From Paracoccus alkenifer (GTDB lineage: Bacteria; Pseudomonadota; Alphaproteobacteria; Rhodobacterales; Rhodobacteraceae): a DNA stretch of 64,000 nucleotides. Positions 42,395 through 54,147 of this stretch are shown piece after piece (the stretch's first letter is position 1; each line of letters starts with the position of its first letter). A program made the position numbers and the translations under genes. The notes beneath the pieces are model-generated. The model made no database searches and was not told the origin of the DNA. It worked only from the letters and a program-made list of their open reading frames with translations. The stretch covers positions 248,001 to 312,000 of the forward strand of contig NZ_FNXG01000002.1 in NCBI RefSeq assembly GCF_900108405.1, read 5' to 3'.

Positions 42395-43665
42395 GGCTGG
42401 TCCTGCATATCGGTTGGCCCGTCCTGAGGGGGGTGAGAATGGCTGTCGCCAGCCTCGGTCAGCGCGGCCTCGACCGCAACCGGGGTCGCGGCGGGCATCA
42501 GCAGGGCGAAATTCTGGTCGAGGCTGGGCGAGGCGCGCTGCGTCATCCGCCAGGCGCCATAGGCGGCCAGCCCCGTCAGCAGCACGCCCATATAGACCCA
42601 GAACCCCTGCGGCCCGATCAGCGTCATCAGCCAGCCGGTCAGGATCGGCCCGAACACCGAGCCCGCGCCATTGACCAGCAGCAGCCCGGCCGAGGCCGCC
42701 GCCATGTCCGAGGCGTCCAGAAAATCGTTGGTATAGGCGATCAGCAGCGCATAGGCCGGGTTCGCGACGCCGCCCACCAGCGCCGCGGCCAGCAGATACC
42801 CCCAGATCCCCATGTCGCTGGCCGCAACGACCGCCGTGACCACGGCGCCGAATGCCGCCAGCACGGTGATGATCTTGCGCCGGTCCAGCCGGTCCGACAG
42901 CCAGCCGATGGGATATTGCGCCAGCAACCCCCCGATCGAGATCGCCGCGATAAAAGCCGAGATCTGGCCCACATCCAGCCCGATCACCGCGCCCCAGACC
43001 GAACCCATGCCCAGCAGCGCGGAAAACACGCCGCCGATCAGGAAAATGCCGATGCAGCCTAGCGGCGAGGTGCGATAGAGCCGCGGCAGGCTCATCGGCT
43101 TGATCTGCTCGAACCGCGGCGCCTGCACCTGCGCCAGCAGGATCGGGGTAAAGGCCAGCGACACCAGCACCGAGGGGATGACGAACAGCATCCATCCCGC
43201 CGGGTCGCTGACGTTCAGCAGCACCTGTCCGATGACCAGCCCCAGCATCTGCATGATGAAATAGGCCGACATGGCCTGGCCGCGGGTTTCGTTCGAGGCG
43301 CTGGCGTTCACCCAGCTTTCGGCGGTGATATAGACGCCGCAGAAACAGAACCCGATCACCATCCGCAGGGCCGCCCAGGCCAGCCAGTGCGGCGCGGCCG
43401 CGTAAAGGATCAGCACCGCCGAGATCAACGACCCCAGCGCCGCAAACACCCTGACGTGGCCGACGCGCTGGATCATCGGCGGCACCGCCACGCTGCCCAG
43501 CACGAAGCCGCCGAAATATCCCGCCATGACCACCGACATCAGCGAGGTCGGGATTTCCTCGATCCCGCCGCGCACGCCCAGCAGCGTGCCCTGCATCCCG
43601 TTGCCGATCATCAGCAGCAGGATGCCCAGCAGCAGCGGCCAGGTGGTGCGCAGGACGGTCAGCAT
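42391..43665 (-). CDS. Major facilitator superfamily transporter (YcaD-like)
   Basis: 424 aa with about 12 predicted membrane helices. The N-terminal part [20 protein letters not shown] and the segments [21 protein letters not shown] and [20 protein letters not shown] match the YcaD subgroup (unknown substrate, often annotated as sugar or drug efflux). The last 30 residues are cytoplasmic, His/Pro-rich (HSHPPQDGP). The start overlaps the queA 3' end by 7 nt. Start choice: ATG 43665 (MLTVLRTTW) lacks a good Shine-Dalgarno sequence but has no better alternative. Confidence 0.88.
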   Translation of the reverse strand: MLTVLRTTWPLLLGILLLMIGNGMQGTLLGVRGGIEEIPTSLMSVVMAGYFGGFVLGSVAVPPMIQRVGHVRVFAALGSLISAVLILYAAAPHWLAWAALRMVIGFCFCGVYITAESWVNASASNETRGQAMSAYFIMQMLGLVIGQVLLNVSDPAGWMLFVIPSVLVSLAFTPILLAQVQAPRFEQIKPMSLPRLYRTSPLGCIGIFLIGGVFSALLGMGSVWGAVIGLDVGQISAFIAAISIGGLLAQYPIGWLSDRLDRRKIITVLAAFGAVVTAVVAASDMGIWGYLLAAALVGGVANPAYALLIAYTNDFLDASDMAAASAGLLLVNGAGSVFGPILTGWLMTLIGPQGFWVYMGVLLTGLAAYGAWRMTQRASPSLDQNFALLMPAATPVAVEAALTEAGDSHSHPPQDGPTDMQDQP

Positions 43666-44720
43666 GTTTCCTCGGGCAGCAGCAGGGATGCGTCTCCGTA
43701 GCTGAAGAACCTGTAGTTTTCGTTAACGGCGTGCGAATAGATCGCGCGGACAGGGTCCACCCCCATCAGCGCGGATACCAGCATCATCAGTGTCGATTTC
43801 GGCAGGTGGAAATTGGTCATCAGCCCGTCGGTCACGCGAAAGCGATGGCCGGGGCGGATGAAGATATCGGTCATCCCGTCATAGGCCGCCACCCGCCCGT
43901 CCGGCGCGGCCGCCGATTCGATCAGCCGCAGCGCGGTGGTGCCGACGGGGATCACGCGGCGCCCCTCGGCCCGGGCGGCGTTGATCGCGGCGGCGGCCTC
44001 GGCCGACACGATGCCGCGTTCGGCGTGCATCCGGTGCTGGCTGATGTCGTCGGTCTTGACCGGCAGGAACGTCCCCGCCCCCACATGCAGGGTGACGCGG
44101 GTGGTCTGCACCCCCATCGCCGCCAGCGCCCCCAGCAGCGCATCGTCGAAATGCAGGCTTGCGGTGGGGGCGGCAACGGCGCCGGGGCGTTCCGCCCAGA
44201 CGGTCTGATAATCGGTGCGGTCCTGTTCGTCCGGCGGGCGCAGCGCGGCGATATAGGGGGGCAGGGGCATTGCGCCGACCTGCGCCAGCGCCGCGTCGAA
44301 TGCCTCGCCCGCCGCGTCGAAATCGAGCAGCAGCGCGGCGTCCTCGATGCGGTCCACCCGTGCGGACAGGGTGTCGCCGAAACGGATCACCTCGGCCTCG
44401 CGCAGTTTGCGCAGCGGCTTGGCCAGCGCCCGCCATAGGCCGCCGGGGGCGGGTTCCAGCAGCGTGACCTCGATGCGGGCGGTGGCGGGGCCTGCGTCTG
44501 AATCGCGGGTGCGGGTGCCGGTCAGCCGGGCGGGAATCACGCGGGTGTCGTTCAGGACCAGCAGATCGCCCGGGCGCAGGAACGCGGGCAGGTCGCGGAC
44601 ATGGGCATCGGTGATCGCATCGCCCCGCGCCACCAGCAGCCGCGCGGCGCTGCGCGGGCGGGCGGGGCGGGTGGCGATCAACCGCTCGGGCAGGTCGAAA
44701 TCGAAATCGGACAGGCGCAT
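43659..44720 (-). CDS. queA: S-adenosylmethionine:tRNA ribosyltransferase-isomerase QueA
   Basis: 353 aa, near the usual QueA length. It begins [20 protein letters not shown] and contains [54 protein letters not shown], and [19 protein letters not shown] near the C-terminus. It transfers the ribosyl group of SAM to preQ1 in tRNA, making epoxyqueuosine. The ATG lies only six bases after a -10-like hexamer with no Shine-Dalgarno sequence, so translation is probably leaderless. The next gene is hisC, in the opposite direction. Confidence 0.96.
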   Translation of the reverse strand: MRLSDFDFDLPERLIATRPARPRSAARLLVARGDAITDAHVRDLPAFLRPGDLLVLNDTRVIPARLTGTRTRDSDAGPATARIEVTLLEPAPGGLWRALAKPLRKLREAEVIRFGDTLSARVDRIEDAALLLDFDAAGEAFDAALAQVGAMPLPPYIAALRPPDEQDRTDYQTVWAERPGAVAAPTASLHFDDALLGALAAMGVQTTRVTLHVGAGTFLPVKTDDISQHRMHAERGIVSAEAAAAINAARAEGRRVIPVGTTALRLIESAAAPDGRVAAYDGMTDIFIRPGHRFRVTDGLMTNFHLPKSTLMMLVSALMGVDPVRAIYSHAVNENYRFFSYGDASLLLPEETC

Positions 44721-44726
44721 GACGGC

Positions 44727-44755
44727 GTTGTCGGCCCGGCGCGGCGCGGGGTCAA
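44727..44755 (-). promoter_or_regulatory. queA promoter, leaderless type
   Basis: On the minus strand TTGACC (44755-44750) and GACAAC (44732-44727) are separated by exactly 17 bases. The ATG follows after six more bases, so the transcript would begin at the A of the start codon. The -35 hexamer is five of six consensus; the -10 is weak. Confidence 0.5.
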
Positions 44756-44856
44756 CTGCCTGCCTGCGCAATCCGGCGCGAACGGGGGGCGGCGCCTGCC
44801 CCTTTCCATCGCCCGGCCGCTTGCCTAAGACGACCTGACCCATTCGAGAGCACGAC

Positions 44857-46002
44857 ATGAGCCAGCAGCCGCCCCGTTCCAGCCAGCCCGGTTCCGACCA
44901 GCCCCGCCCCGTGATCCAGCCCCAGCCCGGCATCATGGAGATCGCGCTTTACCAGGCCGGGGCCGCCACGCTGTCGGGGCGCAGCGACGTGCTGAAGCTC
45001 AGCTCGAACGAAAACCCCTTTGGCGCCAGCGACAAGACGCGCGAGGCAGTGGCGCGGGCGGCGCATTCGATGCACCGCTATCCGCCGACCGACCACCTGC
45101 GGCTGCGCACCGCCATCGCCGAGGCGCACGGGCTGGACCCCGACCGGATCATCTGCGGCGTGGGTTCGGACGAGATCATCCATTTCCTGTGCCAGGCTTA
45201 TGCCGGTCCCGGAACCGAGGTGCTGTTCACCGAACACGGGTTCCTGATGTATCGCATCAGCGCGCTGGCGGCAGGCGCGACCCCGATCGCCGCGCCCGAG
45301 CGCGAGCGCACCACCGACATCGATGCGCTGATCGCGGCGGCGACGGACAAAACGCGGCTGATCTTTGTCGCCAACCCCAACAACCCCACCGGCACCATGG
45401 TGACCGAGGACGAGCTTGCGCGGCTGGCCCATGCGGTGCCGCAGGCGCTGCTGGTGATCGACGGGGCTTACGCCGAATATGTCAGCCCCGATTTCGACGG
45501 CGGCGCAGGGCTGGTCGAGCGGCTGCCCAATGTGGTGATGACCCGGACATTTTCCAAGATCTACGGGCTGGGCGGGCTGCGGGTCGGCTGGGCCTATGCC
45601 GCGCGCGAAATCATCGACGTGCTGAACCGGATCCGCGGCCCGTTCAACCTGTCCAGCCTTGCGCTGGAAGGGGCCGAGGCCGCGGTGCGCGATCACGCGC
45701 ATCTGGACCATTCCCGCAGCGAAAACGCGCGGCTGCGTGACTGGCTGGCGGCGGCGCTGGCAGAACGCGGCGTGCCCTCGGACCCGTCGTTTGCCAATTT
45801 CATCCTCGCCCGGTTCGAGGATGCGGCGACGGCCGCGGCCTGCGACGCCATGCTGCGGGGCGAGGGCATCATCGTGCGCCTTGTCGGCGGCTACGGCCTG
45901 CCCGACTGCCTGCGCATCACCATCGGGGACGAGGCATCCTGCCGCCGCGTGGCCCATGTCATCGGCCAGTTCATGGCCGGCCGCGCCGCGGTGGCGACAT
46001 GA
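44857..46002 (+). CDS. hisC: Histidinol-phosphate aminotransferase
   Basis: 381 aa fold-type I PLP enzyme. [11 protein letters not shown] near the N-terminus, [14 protein letters not shown] in the middle and the PLP Schiff-base Lys234 in [16 protein letters not shown], then Arg in LRITIGDE for the substrate carboxylate. It transaminates imidazole acetol phosphate in histidine synthesis and, in this arrangement with tyrA, may also act on prephenate or aromatic keto acids. The first 25 residues are Pro/Gln/Ser-rich. The stop overlaps tyrA (ATGA at 45999). Confidence 0.94.
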   Translation: MSQQPPRSSQPGSDQPRPVIQPQPGIMEIALYQAGAATLSGRSDVLKLSSNENPFGASDKTREAVARAAHSMHRYPPTDHLRLRTAIAEAHGLDPDRIICGVGSDEIIHFLCQAYAGPGTEVLFTEHGFLMYRISALAAGATPIAAPERERTTDIDALIAAATDKTRLIFVANPNNPTGTMVTEDELARLAHAVPQALLVIDGAYAEYVSPDFDGGAGLVERLPNVVMTRTFSKIYGLGGLRVGWAYAAREIIDVLNRIRGPFNLSSLALEGAEAAVRDHAHLDHSRSENARLRDWLAAALAERGVPSDPSFANFILARFEDAATAAACDAMLRGEGIIVRLVGGYGLPDCLRITIGDEASCRRVAHVIGQFMAGRAAVAT

Positions 46003-46934
46003 CCGCGCCGGCAGCCGCGCCGATGTTCCGGCGCGTGGCGCTGATCGGGCTGGGGCTGATCGCCGGCTCGATGTCGCTGGCGATGCGCGAATCGGGGCTG
46101 GCGGGGCGTGTGGTGGGCTATGCCCGCTCGGACGAGACCCGCGATGTCGCGCGCGAAATCGGGCTGGTGGACGAGGTGACCGACAGCGCGGCCGAGGCCG
46201 TCGCCGGCGCCGATCTGGTGGTGCTGGCGGTGCCGGTGGGCGCCATGGGCGCGGTCGCGGCCGAGATCGCCCCGCATCTGGCGCCGGGCGCGATCCTGAC
46301 CGACGTGGGTTCGGTCAAGCAATCGGTGATCGAGGCGGTGGCGCCCCATATCCCCGCAGGCGTGCATTTCATCCCCGGCCACCCGCTGGCGGGGACCGAA
46401 CATTCCGGCCCGCGTTCGGGCTTTGCGGGACTGTTTCGCAACCGCTGGTGGCTGCTGACGCCCTTGCCCGACAGCGACCCGGCGGCGGTCGCGCGCCTGT
46501 CCGATCTGGTCCGCGCGCTGGGCGCCAATGTCGAAACGATGGAGCCCGCGCATCACGACCTGGTGCTGGCGGTGACCAGCCACGCGCCGCATCTGATCGC
46601 CTATACGATGGTCGGCGTCGCCGACCACCTGCGCCGCGTCACCGACGACGAGGTGATCAAGTATTCCGCCGCCGGTTTTCGCGATTTCACCCGCATCGCG
46701 GCCTCGGACCCGACGATGTGGCGCGACGTGTTCCTGCACAACCGCGAGGCGACGCTGGATATCCTCGGCCGCTTTGCCGAAGAGCTGTTCGTGCTGCAAC
46801 GCGCCATCCGCATGGGCGACGGCCAGCATCTGCACGACTATTTCACCCGCACCCGCGCCATCCGCCGCGGCATCATCGAGGCCGGTCAGGACACCGCCGC
46901 CCCCGACTTCGGCCGCGGGGTGGAGAAAGAGTAA
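45999..46934 (+). CDS. tyrA: Prephenate/arogenate (cyclohexadienyl) dehydrogenase
   Basis: 311 aa. NAD(P) loop [20 protein letters not shown] at the N-terminus, [28 protein letters not shown] (catalytic His), [19 protein letters not shown], and the helical C-terminal dimer domain. The enzyme oxidatively decarboxylates prephenate or arogenate for tyrosine synthesis. There is no chorismate mutase or ACT domain, so it is the short, monofunctional type. It overlaps hisC, forming a two-gene aromatic/histidine unit common in alphaproteobacteria. Confidence 0.95.
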   Translation: MTAPAAAPMFRRVALIGLGLIAGSMSLAMRESGLAGRVVGYARSDETRDVAREIGLVDEVTDSAAEAVAGADLVVLAVPVGAMGAVAAEIAPHLAPGAILTDVGSVKQSVIEAVAPHIPAGVHFIPGHPLAGTEHSGPRSGFAGLFRNRWWLLTPLPDSDPAAVARLSDLVRALGANVETMEPAHHDLVLAVTSHAPHLIAYTMVGVADHLRRVTDDEVIKYSAAGFRDFTRIAASDPTMWRDVFLHNREATLDILGRFAEELFVLQRAIRMGDGQHLHDYFTRTRAIRRGIIEAGQDTAAPDFGRGVEKE

Positions 46935-46936
46935 AG

Positions 46937-46966
46937 CCCCGGGATATTTGAGCAAGGAAGAAGCAG
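46937..46966 (+). repeat. Dispersed GGATATTTG element, copy e
   Basis: CCCCGGGATATTTG followed by GGAAGAAGCAG, starting only two bases after the tyrA stop, in the sense of tyrA and in the convergent gap with the DUF2125 gene. No other terminator is visible in this 56-nt gap. Confidence 0.7.
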
Positions 46967-46990
46967 CTACGCCGAGGCGCGGCGGTCCAC

Positions 46991-47989
46991 TCAACGGCCG
47001 AGGCGCGGCGCCTCGCCCAGTGGCAGCGGGCCGAGGAACATGCGGCCATCGCGGAAGGTCAGCGGGATGCGCAGCTCGCCCGGGGCGGAATCGGGCGGGG
47101 CCGGGGTGGTGGCGGGCGGTTCGGTCCCGGCCGCCTGTTCCAGCGCGCTGCCGGCCAGCATGACCAGCCGGGGCGGAATCAGCCCCAGATCCCCCGTCAG
47201 CTGCATCCAGGCGCGGGCGTCGGTGGTGTAAAGAAACAGCGCGCCCTCGGCCCGGTTGTCCGCGTCCGCCGTCAGCTGCCCGGCGACGCGCAGCGACTGC
47301 GGCCCCAGCGTCAGGGTGAAGCCGGGCGAGGCGATGCCGGCCAGCCGCGGCTTTGGTTCGCCGGGGCGCAGCGGGCCGGTCAGAAACACCTGCGCGGTCC
47401 CCTGACCCGACAGCGCCTGCGCGGCCAACGCCGCGGGCAGGTCCAAAGCCGCGCCCGGGGTCAGCGCAGACCACTCGGCCTCGACCGCATAGGCGGCGCG
47501 GGCGGCTTGCGGGGCCTGCGCCCCCATCGGCACCAGAAGTGCGCGGGCGTCCAGCCGCGCAAGCAGCGGCGCGCCCTCGACCGAGACCTTGCCGCTGCGT
47601 GCCGCCATCAGCGCCACCGCCATGCCGCTGCCCGGGGAAAGCTGCAATGTCAGTTCCGCGTCCTGCGCCGCGACCTGTCGCGCATCCCCCTGGATCGGCA
47701 GCAGCATCTGCGGCGGCAGTTCGGCGTGGAAGCGATGGGGCGAGCTTGGCGCCGCCCACAGGTCGAGCGTGGGCAGAGCGGCCGCCCCTTGCGGCGTCGC
47801 GACGGCGACATTGTCCAGATGCAGCCCGATCCGGTCCAGCCGCCGCAGCGGCGCGACCGAGGCGGCGCTGATCCGGGGATCCTGCGCGATGATCCCGCGC
47901 GCCTTGCCGGCCAGCCAGCTTTCCCCACCCAGCCATGCAAAGCCCAGCGCCACCCCCAGCGCCAGCAGCAGGATCGACAGGAACCGCAT
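46991..47989 (-). CDS. DUF2125 protein, membrane-anchored
   Basis: 332 aa. An N-terminal transmembrane helix or uncleaved signal (MRFLSILLLALGVALGFAWL) precedes a periplasmic domain. That domain carries the DUF2125 features LDRIGLHLDNVAV, DLWAAPSSPHRFHAELPPQM and EGALFLYTTDARAW. The function is unknown; it is widespread in alphaproteobacteria. The start is ATG 47989 because GAGGCG is six bases before it; the frame also has an ATG at 48016. Near the C-terminus the sequence PPATTPAPPDSAPG is low complexity. It is divergent from the ChaC-like gene. Confidence 0.85.
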   Translation of the reverse strand: MRFLSILLLALGVALGFAWLGGESWLAGKARGIIAQDPRISAASVAPLRRLDRIGLHLDNVAVATPQGAAALPTLDLWAAPSSPHRFHAELPPQMLLPIQGDARQVAAQDAELTLQLSPGSGMAVALMAARSGKVSVEGAPLLARLDARALLVPMGAQAPQAARAAYAVEAEWSALTPGAALDLPAALAAQALSGQGTAQVFLTGPLRPGEPKPRLAGIASPGFTLTLGPQSLRVAGQLTADADNRAEGALFLYTTDARAWMQLTGDLGLIPPRLVMLAGSALEQAAGTEPPATTPAPPDSAPGELRIPLTFRDGRMFLGPLPLGEAPRLGR

Positions 47990-48052
47990 CGGCGCCTCAC
48001 TTGCAAAATCGCGCATCCGCCCTAACCTTTGCCCGGTGGAAAGGGCAAGCCG

Positions 48053-48598
48053 ATGGATAAAGGTTTCTGGGTTTTCGGCTATGGCTCGCTGATGTGGGCG
48101 CCGGGTTTCCCGGTGGCCGAGCGGGTGATCGCGCATACCGAGGGCTGGCGGCGCAGTTTCTGCCTGCGTTCGGTCTGCCATCGCGGGACGCTGGCGCAGC
48201 CGGGGCTGGTGCTGGGGCTGGAGCCCTGCGAACAGGCGTCCTGCACCGGGCTGGCGCTGCGAATCGACGATGCGCTGTGGCCCGAGGTCATCGCCGCCAT
48301 CCGCACCCGCGAGCTGGTGACCCAAGCCTATCGTGAGGCCAGCATCGACCTGGCGCTGGCCGACGGGCGCCGCGTCGCCGCGGTGACCTATGTGATGCGC
48401 CCCGAGCATCGGCAATACGCGGCCGGCCTGTCGCCCGACGAACAGGCCGCGATCATTGCCGCCGCCCATGGCGGGCGCGGGCCGAATGCCGATTACCTGT
48501 TCAACACCGTCGCCCATCTGGCCGAGCTGGGCATCCCCGACGACGACATGGCCGGGCTGGCCGCGCGGGTGCGGGCGCTCAAGACCTCGGCCGCCTGA
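48053..48598 (+). CDS. chaC: ChaC-like gamma-glutamylcyclotransferase
   Basis: 181 aa. FGYGSLMWAPGFPV at the N-terminus is the family substrate-binding loop; RSFCLRSVCHRGTLAQPGLV and GRGPNADYLFNTVAHLAELG match ChaC, which degrades glutathione to 5-oxoproline and Cys-Gly. gshA in this window makes the precursor of the same compound, although 9 kb away. Start ATG 48053 with AAAGGG about 7 nt upstream. It precedes rnr on the same strand by 73 nt. Confidence 0.9.
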   Translation: MDKGFWVFGYGSLMWAPGFPVAERVIAHTEGWRRSFCLRSVCHRGTLAQPGLVLGLEPCEQASCTGLALRIDDALWPEVIAAIRTRELVTQAYREASIDLALADGRRVAAVTYVMRPEHRQYAAGLSPDEQAAIIAAAHGGRGPNADYLFNTVAHLAELGIPDDDMAGLAARVRALKTSAA

Positions 48599-48671
48599 GC
48601 CGGGAACTTGTGGTGCGGGGGTGTGCTTTCCCCTCTGCCGCCGGTCGGGGCGGCGTGATAAGCGTGCAGCC

Positions 48672-50930
48672 ATGGTCCAGATGCTTCCCTCCCGCCAGCA
48701 GATCCTCGACTGGATCGCAGACAACCCCGACGCGACCGCCAAGCGCGACATCGCCAAGGCCTTCAACATCAAGGGCAGCGCCCGGATCGAGCTGAAGCGC
48801 CTGCTGCGCGAGCTTGAGGCCGAGGGGCTGCTGGAACGCCGCCGTCGCAGCTATCGCGATCACGAACGGCTGCCCCCGGTCAGCGTGGTCGAGATCCTGC
48901 CCCCCGACGCAAACGGCGACCTGTTCGCGCGGCCGCTGGAATGGCAGGGCACCGCGCCCGCGCCGCGTATCCTGTTCCTGCCGGGCAGCACCGAGCCTGC
49001 CGTGGGCGCGGGCGAGCGGGTGCTGGTCCGGCTGGCGGATGTCACGGCCGAGGACCACCAGTATGAAGCACGGCTGATGCGCCGCATCGGCACCGCCCCG
49101 CATCGCATCGTCGGCATCTTCCGCAAGGAAACCGAGGGTGGGCGCATCCTGCCCATCGACAAGGGCGCCGACAAGACCTGGCGGGTGCGCGGCGACGCCA
49201 CGCAGGACGCGCAGGACGGCGAGCTGGTCGAGGCCGAGCAGATCGGCTCGCGCAACCGTCTGGGCCTGCCGCAGGCCCGCATCACCCAGCGGCTGGGCGA
49301 TCCCTCGGCCCCTCGGGCGGTCAGCCTGATCGCCATCCACCAGCACGGCATCCCCGACGATTTCCCCGACGCGGTGATGGCCGAGGCCGACGCCCAGAAA
49401 CCCGCCCCCATGGACGATCACGAGGATCTGCGCGACCTGCCCCTGGTCACCATCGACCCCGAGGATGCGCGCGACCACGACGACGCGGTGGCGGCGATGT
49501 TCGACGACGACCCGGCCAACCCCGGGGGCGTCGTGGTCTGGGTGGCCATCGCCGATGTGGCGCATTACGTCCGCCCGCAATCGGCCCTGGACCGCGAGGC
49601 GCGGCTGCGCGGCAACTCGACCTATTTCCCCGACCGGGTGGTGCCGATGCTGCCCGATATCCTGTCGGGCGATTTGTGTTCGCTGCATCAGGGCGTGGAC
49701 CGGCCGGTGATCGCGGTCCGGATGCGGCTGGACGCGCAGGGCAACAAGATCGGGCATCGCTTCTGCCGGGGGATGATGCGCAGCCACGCCTCGCTGTCCT
49801 ACGAACAGGCGCAGGCCGCCGCCGACGAGCAACCCGACGACCAGACAGAAGCCCTGCTGGACAACGTGATCCGGCCGCTGTTTGCGGGCTACGGTCTGCT
49901 CAAGGCCGCGCGGGCGCGGCGTCAGCCGCTGGACCTTGACCTGCCCGAACGCAGGATCGAGCTGACCCCCGAGGGCAAGGTCAAATCCGTGGCCTTTCGC
50001 GAACGCTACGACGCGCACCGGCTGATCGAGGAATTCATGGTGCTGGCCAATGTCGCCGCCGCCGAGGAGCTGTCGCGGCGCCAGCGCCCGCTGCTGTTTC
50101 GCGTCCACGAAGAACCCAGCCCCGAAAAGCTGGATGCCCTGCGCGAGGTGGCGCAGGCGTCGGGTTTCAGTCTCGCCAAGGGGCAGGTGCTGCAAACCAG
50201 CCAACTCAACCGGCTGCTGGCGCAGGCGCAGGGCACCGATTTCGACGAGCTGATCAACATCAGCACCCTGCGATCCATGACGCAGGCGTATTACAATGCG
50301 GAAAACCTTGGGCATTTCGGGCTGGCGCTGAAAAACTATGCGCATTTCACCTCGCCGATCCGGCGCTATTCGGACCTGATCGTGCATCGGGCGCTGATCT
50401 CGGCGCATGGCTGGGGACAGGACGGGCTGTCGGCGCAGGACATCGAGACGCTGTCCGACACCGCCCAGCAGATCAGCGACACCGAACGCCGCAGCATGGC
50501 GGCCGAGCGTGATACCAACGACCGCTACCTTGCCGCCTATCTGTCCGAGCGGGTGGGGACCGAATTCCCCGGCCGCATCAACGGGGTGCAGCGTTTCGGT
50601 GCCTTTGTGCGGCTGGACGAGACCGGCGCCGACGGGCTGTTGCCGATCCGCGAGATCGGGCGCGAATATTTCCACTACGACCCATACAATCAGACGCTGA
50701 TCGGCGCCGACAGCGGGCTGCGCATCGGCATCGGCCAGCGCGTCACCGTGCGGCTGGCCGAGGCGGTGCCCACCACCGGCGGGCTGACGCTGGAACTGGT
50801 CGAGGTCGAGGGCGCCCCGCTGCCCGCCCCCCGCGGCCCCGGCGGCAAGGCCGCCCGCCGCGGCTTTATCCGGGGCAAGCTGCGCTCGGACGCGGCGGAA
50901 CGCAAACGCTCGCGCCTGCGCCGCAAATAG
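48672..50930 (+). CDS. rnr: Ribonuclease R
   Basis: 752 aa, 3'-5' exoribonuclease of the RNB family. A winged-helix N-terminal part (ADNPDATAKRDIAKAFNIKG) and cold-shock-like domains precede the RNB catalytic centre with its Asp cluster VTIDPEDARDHDDAV and the DILSGDLCSL and YAHFTSPIRRYSDLIVHRAL segments. An S1 domain (FPGRINGVQRFGAFVRLDET) and a basic tail (AAERKRSRLRRK) typical of RNase R follow. The start ATG 48672 lacks a clear ribosome-binding site; GATAAG (48657-48662) could be a -10 close to it. Confidence 0.96.
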   Translation: MVQMLPSRQQILDWIADNPDATAKRDIAKAFNIKGSARIELKRLLRELEAEGLLERRRRSYRDHERLPPVSVVEILPPDANGDLFARPLEWQGTAPAPRILFLPGSTEPAVGAGERVLVRLADVTAEDHQYEARLMRRIGTAPHRIVGIFRKETEGGRILPIDKGADKTWRVRGDATQDAQDGELVEAEQIGSRNRLGLPQARITQRLGDPSAPRAVSLIAIHQHGIPDDFPDAVMAEADAQKPAPMDDHEDLRDLPLVTIDPEDARDHDDAVAAMFDDDPANPGGVVVWVAIADVAHYVRPQSALDREARLRGNSTYFPDRVVPMLPDILSGDLCSLHQGVDRPVIAVRMRLDAQGNKIGHRFCRGMMRSHASLSYEQAQAAADEQPDDQTEALLDNVIRPLFAGYGLLKAARARRQPLDLDLPERRIELTPEGKVKSVAFRERYDAHRLIEEFMVLANVAAAEELSRRQRPLLFRVHEEPSPEKLDALREVAQASGFSLAKGQVLQTSQLNRLLAQAQGTDFDELINISTLRSMTQAYYNAENLGHFGLALKNYAHFTSPIRRYSDLIVHRALISAHGWGQDGLSAQDIETLSDTAQQISDTERRSMAAERDTNDRYLAAYLSERVGTEFPGRINGVQRFGAFVRLDETGADGLLPIREIGREYFHYDPYNQTLIGADSGLRIGIGQRVTVRLAEAVPTTGGLTLELVEVEGAPLPAPRGPGGKAARRGFIRGKLRSDAAERKRSRLRRK

Positions 50931-50931
50931 G

Positions 50932-50961
50932 GGCAGCGCCGCCGCGGCGGACGGCGCTGCC
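50932..50961. terminator. Hairpin between rnr and atoE
   Basis: GGCAGCGCCG (50932-50941) and CGGCGCTGCC (50952-50961) form a perfect 10-bp stem with a 10-nt loop in a 39-nt convergent gap. There is no long T-run, so it is a weak or factor-dependent end for both genes. Confidence 0.65.
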
Positions 50962-50969
50962 GGTGCGTG

Positions 50970-52280
50970 TCAAAGGAAATACAGCACGCCGCCGATGATG
51001 ATGCCGGTCGCGACCAGCTGGATCATGCAGAACCCCATGATGTCGCGCGGCTTCAGCCCCGCGATGCCCAGCATCGGCAGCGCCCAGAACGGTTGCAGCA
51101 GATTGGTCCAGGCATCGCCCCAGGCCACGGCCATCACCGTGCGGGTCATGTCGGCCCCCAAAGCCTGCGCCGCGGGTATCACCACCGGAGCCTGCACCGC
51201 CCATTGCCCGCCCCCCGAGGGGACAAAGATATTGACGATGCCGGCGCTGATCAGCGTCCAGAAGGGCAGCGTCTCGGCGGTCGAGATCGCCACGAACCAC
51301 TCGGACAGCGTGACCGCCAGCCCGCTTTGCGTCATGATCGCCATGATCCCGGCATAGAACGGGAACTGGATCACGATGCCCGCGCCGCCGCGCACACCCT
51401 CGTCCAGCGAATCCAGCAGGTCGCGCGGACTGCGGTGCAGGGCGATGCCGATGAACAGAAACACGAAATTCACCACGTTGAGGTTCAGCACCGGCCCCTT
51501 GGTGATGAAATGCTGCACGATCCAGACCAGCCCCGGCACCGCGATCGCCCACAGCAGGATGGGTGAACGCTCCAGCCACTCGGCGGGGGTGCGCGGCGGC
51601 GCAAGCACCGGGCGGCGGTCTTCGAGCATCGCGGGATCGACCAGCACGGTCTCATCCGGTGCCGGCATCATCAGCCGGTTGATCAGCGGCACAAAGATGA
51701 ACAGCAGCGCGCAGATCAGCAGGTTGAACCCGGCGAATGTGGTGGCGCTGGTGGGAATCAGCCCGATCTGGTCCTCGGCGAAATGCCCGGGCGTCGAGAT
51801 GGTCAGCGGCACGGACCCCGAAATCCCGCCGTGCCAGATGACAAAGCCGCTATAGGCCGAGGCGATCAGCAGCCGGTAATCCACCTGCACCCGCCGCGCC
51901 AGCGCCTTGGCAAACAGCGCGCCCACCACTAGCCCGAATCCCCAGTTCAGCCATGCGGCCGCCAGCGACACCAGGCTGACGATGACCACGGCCGAACCCG
52001 GCCCCCGCGCAATGCCCGCCAGCCGCTCCAGCAGCCGGCTGACCAGGGGCGTGGTCGCCATGATATAGCCGGTGACCAGCACCAGCAGCATCTGCATGGC
52101 GAATTCCAGCAGTTTCCAGAACCCGTCGCCCCATTGCTGGACCAGTTGCAGCGGCGTGACCGGCTGCGTCAGCAGCGCCGCCGCCATTGCCACCAGCGTC
52201 AGGATCAGCACGAAAATGAATGCATCCGGCAGGTAACGCTCCATCAGGCGCGTGGCCGGCCGGGCCAGAAATCTCAGCAT
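50970..52280 (-). CDS. atoE: Short-chain fatty acid transporter AtoE
   Basis: 436 aa polytopic membrane protein. RPATRLMERYLPDAFIFVLI, the motif WLNWGFGLVVGALFAKALAR, SAYSGFVIWHGGISGSVPLT, and VPSGGGQWAVQAPVVIPAAQ near the C-terminus are the AtoE/SCFA family signatures. It probably imports acetoacetate or short-chain acids. The start at ATG 52280 (MLRFLARPATR) is preferred because GGGGGA lies 5 nt upstream; an ATG at 52292 (MGDIM) adds four residues. It is separated by about 210 nt from pckA, which lies upstream on the same strand. Confidence 0.93.
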   Translation of the reverse strand: MLRFLARPATRLMERYLPDAFIFVLILTLVAMAAALLTQPVTPLQLVQQWGDGFWKLLEFAMQMLLVLVTGYIMATTPLVSRLLERLAGIARGPGSAVVIVSLVSLAAAWLNWGFGLVVGALFAKALARRVQVDYRLLIASAYSGFVIWHGGISGSVPLTISTPGHFAEDQIGLIPTSATTFAGFNLLICALLFIFVPLINRLMMPAPDETVLVDPAMLEDRRPVLAPPRTPAEWLERSPILLWAIAVPGLVWIVQHFITKGPVLNLNVVNFVFLFIGIALHRSPRDLLDSLDEGVRGGAGIVIQFPFYAGIMAIMTQSGLAVTLSEWFVAISTAETLPFWTLISAGIVNIFVPSGGGQWAVQAPVVIPAAQALGADMTRTVMAVAWGDAWTNLLQPFWALPMLGIAGLKPRDIMGFCMIQLVATGIIIGGVLYFL

Positions 52281-52380
52281 GATGTCCCCCATGGTTTCGC
52301 CATGGTTGCAGTGTTGGCCGCAGCGGCGGGCAGGGCAATCGTTCTTTTCCCGCAGGGCTTCATGTCCGCTGCCGGAAAGC

Positions 52381-52428
52381 CCGCTTCTTTCTGGGTCAAA
52401 TACCCCGGGGTCCGGGGCGGCGCCCCGG
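52381..52428 (-). repeat. Dispersed GGTATTTG element, copy f, with hairpin
   Basis: On the minus strand a 7-bp hairpin with a 3-nt loop (CCGGGGC 52412-52418, GCCCCGG 52422-52428) precedes CGGACCCCGGGGTATTTG and AGAAAGAAGC. It lies past the pckA stop, in the same sense as pckA, and upstream of atoE. It matches copies c and d in several stretches. Confidence 0.7.
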
Positions 52429-52492
52429 TGCGGCGGCAAAGAAAAAGCCGCCCCCGCAGGGACGGCTCGTTCCTTCGCAGCCAAGGGACCGA

Positions 52493-54088
<1,596 letters not shown>

Positions 54089-54147
54089 GCCGGTACTCCA
54101 TAAGGGCGCTGTCGCTGGGCGCATCTAATAACATGGGGATTTGACGA

